NCBI GenBank assembly: GCA_916613615.1
Contig: OU744737.1
Span: 3,368,001-3,432,000, forward strand
Direction: 5' to 3'
Source of the DNA: Steromphala cineraria
Taxonomy: Eukaryota > Mollusca > Gastropoda > Trochida > Trochidae
DNA: 64,000 bases
Shown here: piece by piece, positions 45,108 through 55,400 of the stretch
How the letters are laid out: the number at the start of each line of letters is the position of its first letter
Numbering within the stretch: position 1 is the first letter of the stretch
Notes under the pieces: generated by a model
What the model was told of the DNA's origin: nothing
The model's input: the letters and a program-made list of their open reading frames with translations, nothing else
The model's database searches: none
Position numbers and translations under genes: made by a program

Positions 45108-45413
45108 AATAATGTGCGTACTTATATTGCGCCTTTTCCACATCCTAAGACATGCTCAAAACGCTACATTATTACCCCGAAGGAGTGTACTTTCACAGCT
45201 GCTACTAAGCGCTAATCACGACCACGTAGGTCAGTACATCCATTTTCAGGTACCCATTTTAACAGCTGAGTGGACTGAGTGCAATGTGGATGGAGGGCCT
45301 TGCCCAGGGACACAACACAGGATGAGACCCAAGTCACAAATTTTTGGTGTCTCCATTGGGATTCGAACCCGGGTCACTGGCGTGAGAGGCCAGCATGCTA
45401 ACCACTACACCAC
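45100..45413 (-). mobile_element. tRNA-derived SINE, minus strand
   Basis: Read on the minus strand it has A-box GTGTAGTGGTTAGCATGC, B-box GGTTCGAATCCC, a conserved body ('gtgtccctgggcaagg') and an (ATT)n tail at the left. It splits the last unit of the exon 15 acceptor array, so it arrived after the array formed. Confidence 0.88.
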
Positions 45414-45478
45414 AACCCCGGCACAAAAACATTTCATGAACCTATGTGATGAACTAAGAAAACGATCTCTACTTTCAG

Positions 45479-45631
45479 CTACCGTGACAACCCCTGCACC
45501 AAAACAGTGCAAGAAGACAGAGTTCCGGTGTCCGATGGATAACCGGTGTATCCTGTGGTTCAAGGTGTGTGATCGAACCATCGACTGTCAGCTTGACCAC
45601 GCAGATGAGCTGGTCTTCCAGTGCAGAACAG
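45479..45631 (+). CDS. SORL1: SORL1 exon 15: LDLR class A module 10
   Basis: The acceptor is CTCTACTTTCAG and the donor AGAACAG|GTTAGT; phase 1 in and out. A TVTTPAPKQ linker is followed by CKKTEFRCPMDNRCILWFK and CDRTIDCQLDHADELVFQC. Six Cys are present; the calcium motif is DHADE with a few extra residues before the last Cys. This is the last LDLR-A before FN3. Confidence 0.9.
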
Positions 45632-45910
45632 GTTAGTAATATTATAATAATAATAATAATTCATTTGTAGAGCGCCTATATATTGAAAATATCCTAAATT
45701 GATTACTGCAGTAGAGAAAATGACACTTTGCATTTATCAATAAATATTTTCTTGCAAATTAAACAATTTTTTAAAGCAGTGTTTGAATGAAAGGAGCAGA
45801 AACTTCCAGCTGTTGTTTGAAATTTTAGAAGTGATTTGAATTTTCACCTCAGAAAAATATGTGGTTGAATTATTAGAGATGTTGAATTAATGGAGTAATT
45901 ATGGTAACCA
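45632..45910. other. Intron 15 start with (AAT)n
   Basis: An (AAT)n tract after the donor adjoins 'tagagcgcctatat', like a SINE 3' end in minus orientation; otherwise unique. Confidence 0.5.
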
Positions 45911-46140
45911 GGGCCTTCTTTCACAAAACAACCTTAACAAAGGTTGGCCTTAACTCCCATTCTTTAACATCACACTAAGGCTTCCTTAAGGACTTACGAT
46001 CACCTTAGTGCTTTGTGAAACAGGGCCTCCTTTCACAAAACAACCTTTTCTAAGGTTGACCTTAACTCCCATACTTTAACATTGCACTAAGGCTACCTTA
46101 AGAACTTACAATCACCTTAGTTCTTTGTGAAAGGGGGCCC
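45911..46140. repeat. Two tandem copies of a ~115-bp terminal-inverted-repeat element
   Basis: Each copy starts 'gggccttctttcacaaaac' or 'gggcctcctttcacaaaac' and ends with its inverse ('ctttgtgaaacagggcc', 'ctttgtgaaagggggccc'). The interior includes 'accttaactcccat' and 'cactaaggctaccttaag'. Confidence 0.75.
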
Positions 46141-46207
46141 AGACCCTGATCCTTAAAGGGACCATTCGAGCAGGGTATTTTTTGTGGAAACGAATTTCAG
46201 GAGTTTT

Positions 46208-48229
46208 TTAGCTCACCTTTACGAAGTAAATGTGAGCTTATGTCATGGCGCTTCGTCCGTCGTCCGTCTGTCCGTCCGTCCGTCCGTCTGTCCGTCCGTC
46301 CGTAAACTTTCACGAAAAAGACTACTCCTCCTAAACGAATTCAGATATCATTCTGAAATTGTAGTATGTTATACCCATGGTGATTCCCCACAGAAAGGTA
46401 GACGTTTCAGTTTTGAGAATCCAAGATGGCCGCCATGACAGCCATATTGAATTTTTAATTAGATTTCATGAAAAAGACTACTCCTTCTAAACGAATACAG
46501 ATATCATTCTGAAATTGTAGTATGTTATACCCATGGTGATTCCTCACAGAAAGGTAGACGTTTCAGTTTTGAGAATCTAAGATGGCCGCCATGACAGCCA
46601 TATTGAATGTTCAATTAGATTTCATGAAAAAGACTACTCCTTCTAAACGAATACAGATATCATTCTGATATTGTAGTATGTTATACCTATGGTGATTCCG
46701 CACAGAAAGGTAGACGTTTAAGTTTTGAGAATCCAATATGGCCGCCATGGCAGCTATATTGAATTTTCAATTAGATTTCATGACAAAGACTATTTCTCCT
46801 AAACCAATCTAGATATCATTTTTATATTGTAGTATGTTATACCTATAGTGATTCCGCACAGAAAGGTAGACGTTTCAGTTTTGAGAATCCAAGATGGCCG
46901 CAAGAGCAGCCATATTGACTTTTCAGCTGCAGATGACACATCATTATTATTAAATTTTAAGCTTTCATCAAGTGATCACTGGCACCATATAAATTCTCTA
47001 ATTTGAACTTACTAATCATAATATTATCTTAAATATGGAATATTTAAGATTGTCGTGCAAGTTGTTCTATATTTTTAAGTGTTCTAAAAAAAATTAAGAT
47101 GAAAGACAAACATAATTGATTAATTTGTTTAAAATCTTTATGGCAACTAGCTGCAAAAACCAAATCACATTAAAAATGTTAAATTTTAAACAATGGAATC
47201 TCCCTTATATTCCTTTAAATACCACACATAAGGGGTCAACCAGAGTTCAGATATTCCACTATGCTGTCTAATACACATCCCAAGGCAGGCTGCTAGCATC
47301 ACAGTGTCAGCTGCTAGTCTGTTGCATAATCAACCTGACCCAATTGATATGGTAGAGCATTATGCTATATGGCCATGGCCCATGTGTATGCAATAAAAGT
47401 TATGGACTTGTATTCTCATGACAGTGATATGTTCTTTCTAAGAATAACAACTTACACAAAACTTGTCTACAATTGTGTTTAGCAATCTACATGATAAGTT
47501 GATGTGGAATAAATATGCAGATGAAAATCGAAAAGGGTTTAGTTAGAAAAGTAAGGAAATTTGATTTGTCATATCTCTCTGTTGATTTGACAATGCAAAA
47601 ATGTTTACCATTATAGTACTGTATGAGTGTTTAATAAATTGTTACTTTAATGAAAGACATCTCATGGTCACTTGACATGTAAATATTATGTGAACAAAAT
47701 AAACGTGTCTAATGCATTGCTGTGTTTATGACTTTCCTCTCAATCAGTCATTCATTTTCCTTGAAAAATCTGTACTTTTGGGATTCTTAATATCCCATGC
47801 AGCATAACCATCAGTGAAATAATCTTGAAATCATATTAATGATTCACTACAAAACAAATGTAAGTGCCCACCATCCTGTAAGTAATGAATGACATTTAAA
47901 TGGATACACCTAAACCAATCAAGATATCATAATGAAATTAAGACGGATGCCCACATAAAAGTAGCATTTTGAAGATTAAAAAGTACAAGATGGTCACCAA
48001 TTCAGCCATAGATATACAAACAAGTTATACAAAAACCTACTGCTTGTTAACTTATCATGATTATATCATTCTTGTATTAATGTTTGTTCAAGCTCTAGTC
48101 GTTTCCAAAAGAAGACTAGTATTTTAAAAGATAAAAAAATCATGATGGCAGCCATAATCAATTATATAAAAGATGGTTACATGTATAATTAAACCATTTT
48201 ACCACATCATTCATTTTAAGGTGAGCTTC
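46208..48229. mobile_element. Non-coding DNA element with TAGCTCACC ends and 4 internal ~150-bp repeats
   Basis: The left end 'tagctcacctttacgaag' and right end 'ttaaggtgagctt' are inverted. Inside are (gtccgtccgt)n at about 46250-46305 and four ~150-bp units ('gaaaaagactactcct', 'cacagaaaggtagacgtt', 'atggccgccatgacag') to about 46930, then unique AT-rich DNA. No transposase ORF. The true right boundary is uncertain. Confidence 0.55.
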
Positions 48230-48282
48230 TGTACCCTCGGTACTTTTATTTTAGTTTACAATTATATATATTTTTATATTTT

Positions 48283-48445
48283 TGTTTTTCACCTGTCCGT
48301 CTGTCCGTCCGTCCGTCTGTCCGTCTGTCCGTTTGTCCACAAAAACTTTAACCTTGGTCATAACTTTTGATTGGTCGGAGCTAGGTCTTTGATACTTGAC
48401 ATATGCATCCGGGGGCATTCGTGTTTCACAAACACATCTTGTTAC
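48283..48445 (+). mobile_element. Repeat element with (CTGTCCGT)n, copy 2
   Basis: Matches 42838-43003 through 'cacctgtccgtctgtcc', 'aaccttggtcataactttt', 'gatacttgacatatgc', 'gggggcattcgtgtttcac', with few differences. Confidence 0.75.
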
Positions 48446-48801
48446 ATTTGATTTCACACTTAATTTCAAATATGATTGTGAGGTAAGCATTTCAGTTGTT
48501 CAAGTATCAACAAATTGCCAAAGAATAAAGTGTATCGCTTAAAGATATAAACATTGTGTAATGAAGCCAATCCTGGAATGCATTAGTATGACAAAATGCT
48601 GTCGTAACTGATAACTTTTATTATGAATTATTTGTAAATATTCTCCTCTTCTATCAATCAAGTATTTATTTCTTTATTTTGTTAATGAATTGGCGTAATA
48701 CAGCACATTTGTTTTTTCGCAATGCTAAGGTTTCTTAATGGCGGACGAAATGCGGTTGAGTAGTGCCTTTAAGTAATGATTAATGAACTTTTTCTCCACA
48801 G

Positions 48802-48916
48802 ATTATGGTCACTTTGTAGAACCGAGTGCGGAGCTCAACAGTCACAACATCACCTTGATGTGGGAGAAACCATACCCACCTACCAACCTCAAATGTTCTT
48901 ACATTGTCTCCAAACT
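48802..48916 (+). CDS. SORL1: SORL1 exon 16: first half of FN3 module 1
   Basis: The acceptor is TTTTCTCCACAG and the donor CCAAACT|GTGAGT; phase 1 in, phase 2 out. It encodes DYGHFVEPSAELNSHNITLM and WEKPYPPTNLKCSYIVSKL. The 'ITLMWEKP...C-x-YIV' pattern matches strands B and C of an FN3 module and lines up with vertebrate SORL1 FN3-1 (VTLTWMRP...CVYNVYY). The 3' end of this exon with its donor is copied at 49029-49070. Confidence 0.85.
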
Positions 48917-49140
48917 GTGAGTAAACTTAACCCTCACGATGCCGAATACTTGATATGTTAACCCTCACGATGCCGAATACTTTATATGTTAACCCTCACG
49001 ATGCCGAATACTTTATATGTTAACCCTCCCCACCTACCAACCTCAAATGTTCTTACATTGTCTCCAAACTGTGAGTAAACTTAACCCTCACGATGTCGAA
49101 TACTTGATATGTTAACCCTCACGATGTCGAATACTTTATA
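48917..49140 (+). repeat. Duplicate of exon 16 end and donor plus 31-bp units
   Basis: Bases 49029-49070 copy the last 42 bases of exon 16 and continue into GTGAGTAAACTTAACCC (donor at 49071, offset 154 bp). Between and after are short 'ttaaccctcacgatgccg', 'aatactttatatg' units. Confidence 0.9.
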
Positions 49141-49661
49141 TGCTCTACAAGGCACTGTGGCTGAATTTCTTGTACTGTGCCAGCCACTGTTATCTGCTAG
49201 TTAGCACTGCTGGCTGTATTATTGTCTGTGTTCTTATATGGTCTAAAAATTGTGAGTCAAACATAATTTCCTCTTCGTCTTTCTAAAGGGCAGATCAATT
49301 TTCAATGTGTTTATTCAAATATCATATTTTGATAGTTGACAACAAGTTAACGAGTGATTATAGCTTGTCTTTAGGTTATCATTCATTCAAACTTTTACGA
49401 TTTAAAAAATGAATACCTAGATTTTGAAAAAGGGGGGATATCAAAAAGTATTAATTTTCACTTTTATTTTGAAATAAACTCTTATTTTTCAAGATAAGAT
49501 TATCATACTCACAAGCCTCTGAGTGATGATAAGTTTGTAAATACCTTTAACAGAGCCATTAATCCCTTCAGGAATTGATTTAGTCATTGAAATCAGCAGT
49601 AAAACAATCAGATTCATGTTGATGCATTCTGTTTGAACTCTCACAATGTGCTGTGCTTCAG
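49141..49661. other. Intron 16, unique
   Basis: Unique AT-rich sequence up to the exon 17 acceptor; nothing recognised. Confidence 0.5.
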
Positions 49662-49828
49662 AGACGATAAGGACGAGTCTAGCTGGAAGAATTTCTCTGT
49701 GAACGCGATGTCGTACACGCTGCGCAATCTGTCTCCTCTCACCAAGTACCGGCTGGCTGTGTACGTCAACTGTAGCGGACTTATCTACCCTCACTCCCGT
49801 ACTCTCGTACTGACCACTGCGGCTCCTG
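49662..49828 (+). CDS. SORL1: SORL1 exon 17: second half of FN3 module 1
   Basis: The acceptor is GTGCTTCAG and the donor GCTCCTG|GTGAGT; phase 2 in, phase 1 out. It encodes DDKDESSWKNFSVNAMSYTL and LSPLTKYRLAVYVNCSGLIY, ending TLVLTTAAPG. 'L-x-PLT-x-Y-x-L-x-V' is the FN3 E-F strand signature, and the end matches the FN3-1 to FN3-2 junction. Confidence 0.88.
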
Positions 49829-50960
49829 GTGAGTGTTGGTGGTTGTGGTGGGGATTGTGTTTGTTGGGGATGGGGATGATGATAGTTGTGAAAGTGGTGG
49901 TTGCGGTGGTGATGATGGTGGTGATTGTGGTGATTGTGATGATGGTAGTGGTGGTGATAGTGATGATGATTGTGATTGTGATGGTGAGGAAGGTCATTGT
50001 GATGGTTGTTGTGATGATAGTGGCGATGATTGTGGTTGTGATGATGATTGTAGTTGTGATGATGATTGTGATGGTGGTTGTGATGATAGTGATTTGGTGT
50101 AATGAAGATGGTGATGGTGGTTGTGATTTTGGTGAGGATGGTGATTGTTGTTGTCTTGGTGATGTGGTGATTGTGATGATGGTTGTGATGGTGTAGGTGG
50201 TGATGGTGATGGTGATTTTGATGGTAGTGGTGAGGATGGTGATGGTAGTTGTGATTGTAATGATGATGATGTTGGTGATGATGATGATTGTGATGATAGT
50301 GGTGAAGATTATTGTGATGATAGTAGTGAGTATGGTGGTTGTGATGATAGTGGTGAAGATTGTGATTTTGGTGGTGAAGATGATTGTGATGATGGTTGTG
50401 ATTTTGGTGGTGAAGATGATTGTGATGGTGATGATTGTGATGATGGTGATGATTGTGATGATGGTGATGGTGATGATTGTGATGATGATGATGATGATTA
50501 TTATTGTTATGGTGGTGATGGTGATTGTGATGATGGTGATGATTGTGGTGGTGGTTGTGATGGTGAGGAAGGTCATTGTGATGATGATGAAGGTTATGGT
50601 GATGGTGATTGTGATGGTGGTGATGATGGTGGTTGTGATGACAGTGGCTAGGATGGTGGTTGTAATGATGATAGTGATGATGATTGTGATGGTGGTTGTG
50701 ATGATAGTGGTGATGATTGTGATTTTGGTGGAGAAGATGATTGTGATTATGGTTGTGATGGTGAATGTGATGGTGAATGTGATGATGATGGAGTTGGTTG
50801 TGATGGTGGTGTTGGTAATTGTAATGCTGATGATGGTGATTGTGATGTTGATAGTGGTAAGGAGGATAGTGTTGGTTTTGAATATGAGTTGATGGTGATC
50901 GTGGTTGTGATGGTGTTGTTTGTGCTTATACTTCTGTTGATTATGATGATTGTAATGATC
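49829..50960. repeat. Degenerate TGATGG/TGGTGA-rich tract, intron 17
   Basis: The tract is GT- and GAT-rich, with almost no C on the plus strand, and consists of irregular 'gtgatgatggtg'-type repeats starting exactly at the exon 17 donor. Unlike 12150-20560 it shows no clear long unit. Confidence 0.9.
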
Positions 50961-51175
50961 ATTGGGGTGTTGAGGATTTTTTTTTCCAAAAATACTTTAA
51001 ATTAGCAGTATTATAATTTTGAAACTTATCAGTAAGTTATGAATTCTGTATGTGTTCTGCCTAGTCATCTCTGTTTGAAAATGCAACAACAAACTTTAAT
51101 TACACTTTTGAAATTACTTTTACAGAGAGACATGTAGAAAAGTTTGGAGAAATACTTTGTTACTTTATATTTCAG

Positions 51176-51288
51176 TACCTGGAGCCCCGAAAAATCTGAA
51201 TGTTCACAAAAATAAAAACACAGCGAGGCAAATTATCGTTGAGTGGACGGCACCAGCCACACACACAAACATCATTGACCACTATACG
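51176..51288 (+). CDS. SORL1: SORL1 exon 18: start of FN3 module 2
   Basis: The acceptor is TTATATTTCAG and the donor TATACG|GTTAGT; phase 1 in, phase 0 out. It encodes VPGAPKNLNVHKNKNTARQI and IVEWTAPATHTNIIDHYT. 'PGAP-x-NL' and 'EW-x-AP' are FN3 A-C strand landmarks; vertebrate SORL1 has PDAPRNL and WAPPIHTHGLI at the same point. Confidence 0.9.
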
Positions 51289-51645
51289 GTTAGTTCTTAA
51301 TCCTTTCATTTCATACTTTCTTCACAAAACAGTTTTTTTTTAAGGTTAAAAACTGTTACAATCTCAGAATTTTTTTATGCGCCTGTGAATTTATTTCTTC
51401 ACAATACAGTTTATTTTTTATGGTTTTAACTGTTATAATCTCAGAAATATTTATATACGCCCGTGAATTAATTCATGAGTGTCAAACTATTTTAAAAAGA
51501 GTAATAACAAGAAAAGAAAATATTCAGGAAAGGATTCACAAACATGCTATTCATAAACGAGCAAGTCAAACATTTCGGACTATTTCTTTAAAAAGAGACT
51601 ATAATAGTCAAGATCAAATTAGATCACACTTTTTTTTTTTCCCAG

Positions 51646-51783
51646 ATATATTACCAAGACATGAATACCTCATATTCCCCCTTGTTCAGCCAAGAAATTC
51701 GGACGAACGACAGAGGTTCGAAGAAATATACTTACCCCCTTACAGAGATCCAGCTTAAAGTGAACCACACATACAAGTTTTGG
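51646..51783 (+). CDS. SORL1: SORL1 exon 19: middle of FN3 module 2
   Basis: A run of ten T precedes the acceptor TTCCCAG; the donor is TTTTGG|GTGAGT; phase 0 in and out. It encodes IYYQDMNTSYSPLFSQEIRT and KKYTYPLTEIQLKVNHTYKF, then W. Joined to exon 18 it reads DHYT-IYYQ, a normal FN3 C strand, and 'L-x-VNHTYKFW' is the F strand. Confidence 0.87.
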
Positions 51784-52364
51784 GTGAGTTGTCATTATGT
51801 TTGGGTCACCACAGTCTGTTTAAAATCGACCATGTGTGGATGGAAACAAAATACAAAATATGTATCGCATGCTTCATACGGGTCTTGAAAAGTACTTGAA
51901 TTTTGCTTTGATATTGGAAAAGTACTTGAATTTACAATGCTCACTAAATGTCCTGATAAAGTACTGGGATTTCACAAAAATGTCCTTGAAATTTTCAAAA
52001 ATGTACTGGAATTCCTCATGACATGGACCACAATCGAAAACACAGAAGTATCGTCATTCTGCTAACTGCGCAAATTGATACAGAATGAAATTAAACGAAA
52101 CCAGTCTGTGAGCTTCCAATCGCTAATTTCTGCTTCTCGCAATAGATTTTTTTGGGTAAATTCTGATGTCGATATGCAGCACTTTGAAAAATGGCGGCAT
52201 CGAAACCAAAAGTTTTGCGAATATATACTTGAAAAGTGGTAAAATGTCCTTGAAAAGTCCTTGAAAAGTTCTGGAATTTTATTCTGTTTTGGCTGTATGA
52301 ACCATGTATCAGAGCTCTCCTCTCCACAACTGTCCAAGCTAGGAGATTGTTCAACACCAGTTAA
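51784..52364. repeat. Short degenerate 'gaaaagtacttgaat' repeat region
   Basis: 'ggaaaagtacttgaattt', 'aatgtccttgaaattttc' and 'tccttgaaaagtccttg' recur irregularly from about 51887 to 52275. Otherwise unique intron. Confidence 0.6.
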
Positions 52365-52713
52365 AGGGGCAGTAGCACGTTTTTTGATAATTTTATATTT
52401 CAAAATTTTCGCTGATAATTGTACGTTAATGCTAAATGTATTATTTTGATAGTGTCAAAAATCTCATAACACAAGCCCATCAGCCATAGTCAGAGGACAA
52501 AGTATGAAGATTCACATAAAATCATTGGCGGCCATTTTTGTTTTTTAATTCATTTTGTGTAAGAAAAAGGAATCGCATGGCTTAACTTTACATTGTATTT
52601 TTGATTTATTACTGCTCCATTTAGTTTTTATACATTGTCTAAAGATTGGAACCATTTATTTTCATTTTCCTGACATCACCTTATATTCCCCCTAAAAACG
52701 TGCTACTGCCCCT
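52365..52713 (+). mobile_element. piggyBac-type MITE, copy 2 (349 bp)
   Basis: The ends AGGGGCAGTAGCACG and CGTGCTACTGCCCCT are inverted, with TTAA on both sides (52361-52364 and 52714-52717). The interior is the reverse of the 10074-10429 copy. No ORF. Confidence 0.87.
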
Positions 52714-53618
52714 TTAAGCGCAGACAAAATCCAGACAACCAAGCTTACCAATTACATCCTCCTATTGAAAAGCCAAAATGGATTTAACAGGAGTTACGTG
52801 CACCTCGGTCTAATATTGAAAGCTTCTGTCGCTATCCTTGTGATTGGCTAGATGAGCTTACATCAGAACATGTGTGAAATGGGGGTGCCTTTAGACTGTG
52901 AAGGAGAGGAAAGCCGGGCTGGGTGTGGTTCGAACCCCAATGATATTTTACACTCTTTTTCCTCAAAGCACAGTCAATTTTAATCAGACTGGGGTCATCA
53001 AGATTTTTCCTCCGTTTGTCATTGCTTTATTATTAAGCTCGATATATATATTAATTCAAATATACATTTAGGTCTTACTCAAAGGTATTAATAAAGTTTT
53101 CTATGCTGAAAAAGTGAACTGGAAACTTATGAACCTTTAGAAATGAAACATCCGTAAACACAACGCTCATGTTGTTAGATCAAATAAACCAATAGAGTTG
53201 GAAGTCATAAGAGTTGCTTCTCTAAAATCCAACAAGGCACGTACTGTGAATGAAACAATACTTTCCCTTTCTAAATAAACCTTACCTCAACCTTCACTCC
53301 CATGTTGAGTCTAGCAAGGTTCAATAACGGCTGATCTATTGAATTGACCAATCAGGGATCGTCTACCAAGCCGAAATAGTCTGCATTCGCACATATTGCG
53401 TTGGAGGGTCATATGTCGGCAAAAGGTCGGCTGACGCGACCCTCTACTAGAAAGTTCTAGACTCAATATCGGAGTGAAACGGGTATTATTGAGGCTAGGT
53501 TAACTTAGACTGGACTCTCCCTATCAGGACACGTGGTCCTGCTCAGTTGACTTCGTTTGATATTTAACTTGGACACATGATAAATCTCCATATCAAACTC
53601 GCATGGTAACTTATAATG
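52714..53618. other. Intron 19, unique stretch before LTR element
   Basis: Unique intron sequence ending in the AATG target copy at 53615-53618. No gene recognised. Confidence 0.5.
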
Positions 53619-54227
53619 TGTGAGGAATCAGATTTTCACGTTATTTCTTATGATAATCCTTTCGGCCGTAACATGAGTTTTGCAAGGTTTACTTGTATCT
53701 ATTTCAAAGTGTCATTTTGCCCCTGTAAATATATATCAGCCCTCATCATATCTTTTATTTATTCCAAACAATTTCCTATCATAAATTAACGTAATTACCT
53801 CATGATTATCTCACAAAACTCTCCAACGTATCCATATCCTTTGACATTGTAAACACTGTAAAAATCCTTGACCTTTGTGACCTAGGTCGATCTCTTTTCA
53901 CGTCCGGGTCACAGCTGTCAAAAATCTTTTCGCGGGTAAGCTTGTCATTATGATCTGTCATTTTCGTAATTATCAGATTCTGAGTATACTGTGAATTAAA
54001 ACCACATTTTTTATTCAGTTCTATTATAAAGTTCACCATAAGTTCTAATAAATATAACTTTTAACTGGTTCCTTAGATCTATTCATACAGCGATCGAACC
54101 TGTTGGTTTTGGTCGGTTTCATCGAGAGTTTGGTCCCGTCGGTTCCTGTCGGTTTTCTTGTCGGTTCTCGTCGGTTTTTCGTTGGTTCTTGTCGGTTTCT
54201 TGTTGGTTTTTGTCGGTTTTGGAAGAC

Positions 54228-54235
54228 TATAAATA
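54228..54235 (+). promoter_or_regulatory. LTR TATA box
   Basis: TATAAATA is followed by a GC-rich start region ('gctcgcagccgcgcgcc'), the expected place for LTR transcription start. The same box is at 59240-59247 in the 3' LTR. Confidence 0.75.
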
Positions 54236-54963
54236 GAGGCTGCTCGCAGCCGCGCGCCAGTCTAGCTTTGATCTCCGTCCTGACAGGTCATATCGATAGG
54301 TTAGTTGGTACTTACTTGAAATTTTAGAGGGTTATATTTGTAAATGTGCTAGTACTCATAAGACTATTTGTAGGAGAGAATTAATGATGTTTTGATCGAT
54401 AATGTAGTAGCAAACACTCATCTTTATAGGTAAAGTTTTACGATAGTGTTTGGGGGATTTTTCTCATAAAAGTTTACGATTACAAAGCAAACTGAATAGT
54501 TTTCAAGGTGCTATATTTGTATCGTAGTTTCATGAACAGTTGATCGTGCTCCAGTTGTAGTACGTAGAGTTGATAATCGTCCAGAGTTGTAGTGCTGTGT
54601 CCATTGTGTAAATGGAGACATATTGTGGTCAATATTGATGTATGTATTTCAGTATTTGAGAGTTATAGTTATAGTGAAGGTTTATGCTGTAAATGGTTGC
54701 TATAAATATTGAGGTTCAAGAGTTAGTGCTAGATAGACATTTGGCACTTTGGTTCAAGATTGTAGACATTGATATATTTGATCTTGACGTTTCATGGTTA
54801 GTTAAATGGTTTAATCTGAGTAGCAGAGTTGCAAACACGCTACTGTGACATATTCGAAGTTTATTGTTTTTTGCAAGATAGTAAATTAAAGCATTTATAC
54901 ATATTTCTATTCAGAAATAGCATATATCTACTTGCCATTATTTGTTGAATTCTGTTGTTACTG

Positions 54964-54969
54964 AATAAA
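54964..54969 (+). terminator. LTR polyadenylation signal
   Basis: AATAAA sits 105 bases before the LTR end, followed by TTTATTG and GT-containing sequence. The copy in the 3' LTR is at 59976-59981. Confidence 0.65.
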
Positions 54970-55080
54970 CTTTATTGAACTTTAAGAACTTGTTGAATTG
55001 TCTTTTGCCTTGAATGAGAATGAATTAAGAAAGATTAGCCATCCTGACAGAGGCTATTTCACATGGTCGTCACAACTTTT

Positions 55081-55098
55081 TGGTGTCAGAAGTGGGAT
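55081..55098 (+). promoter_or_regulatory. Primer binding site, tRNA-Leu type
   Basis: TGGTGTCAGAAGTGGGAT begins six bases after the 5' LTR. It is complementary for 18 bases to the 3' end of animal tRNA-Leu plus CCA, as I recall that tRNA. Confidence 0.8.
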
Positions 55099-55400
55099 GT
55101 GACTATTTCAATACACATCCAGTGATTCGATCCCATAAATCTTCTCTGAAATTTATTCAAAATTGTTGGCTAATTATATATATTGCATATTTGCAGATAT
55201 GAGTTTCAAGGCAAATGGTAATAGGCATTAGCTATTCATAGGTATCTAGGTAAACAGGCTTAGAGTTAATCTTTTGAATTTAAGTTACAACAATTCAAGG
55301 ATAAGCAATTAGTTTTCCAGAAATAAAGTTTAAGCAAATATTAATTATTTTAAATAAGTTTTACTGATAGATATTAATAGTAAGGCTCTGCTGTTCCACT

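Larger units (their letters stand above)
53619..55074 (+). repeat. 5' LTR (1,456 bp)
   Basis: Bounded by TGTGAGG and GTCACA. From 54105 to 54220 it carries many short 'gtcggttt(t/c)' repeats just upstream of the TATA box, a likely enhancer block. The polyadenylation signal is near the right end, so R is long (about 700 bases) and U5 short. Confidence 0.95.

Noticed and set aside
44676..45215. 179-codon frame with a 25-residue peptide repeat
   Set aside because: It is the exon 15 acceptor duplicated in a 75-bp unit; the frame ends in the SINE, so I do not call it a separate gene.
49633..50892. Open frames of 187, 231 and 261 codons in the GAT/GT-rich tract
   Set aside because: Homopolymer-like Val/Met or Ile/Thr composition comes from the repeat. 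Only the first part of the plus frame is real (exon 17).
54103..54327. 74-codon frame in the LTR (copy at 59115), and 77-codon minus frame at 53806
   Set aside because: They lie in U3 over 'gtcggttt' repeats and the TATA box, with no domain; chance frames in regulatory DNA.
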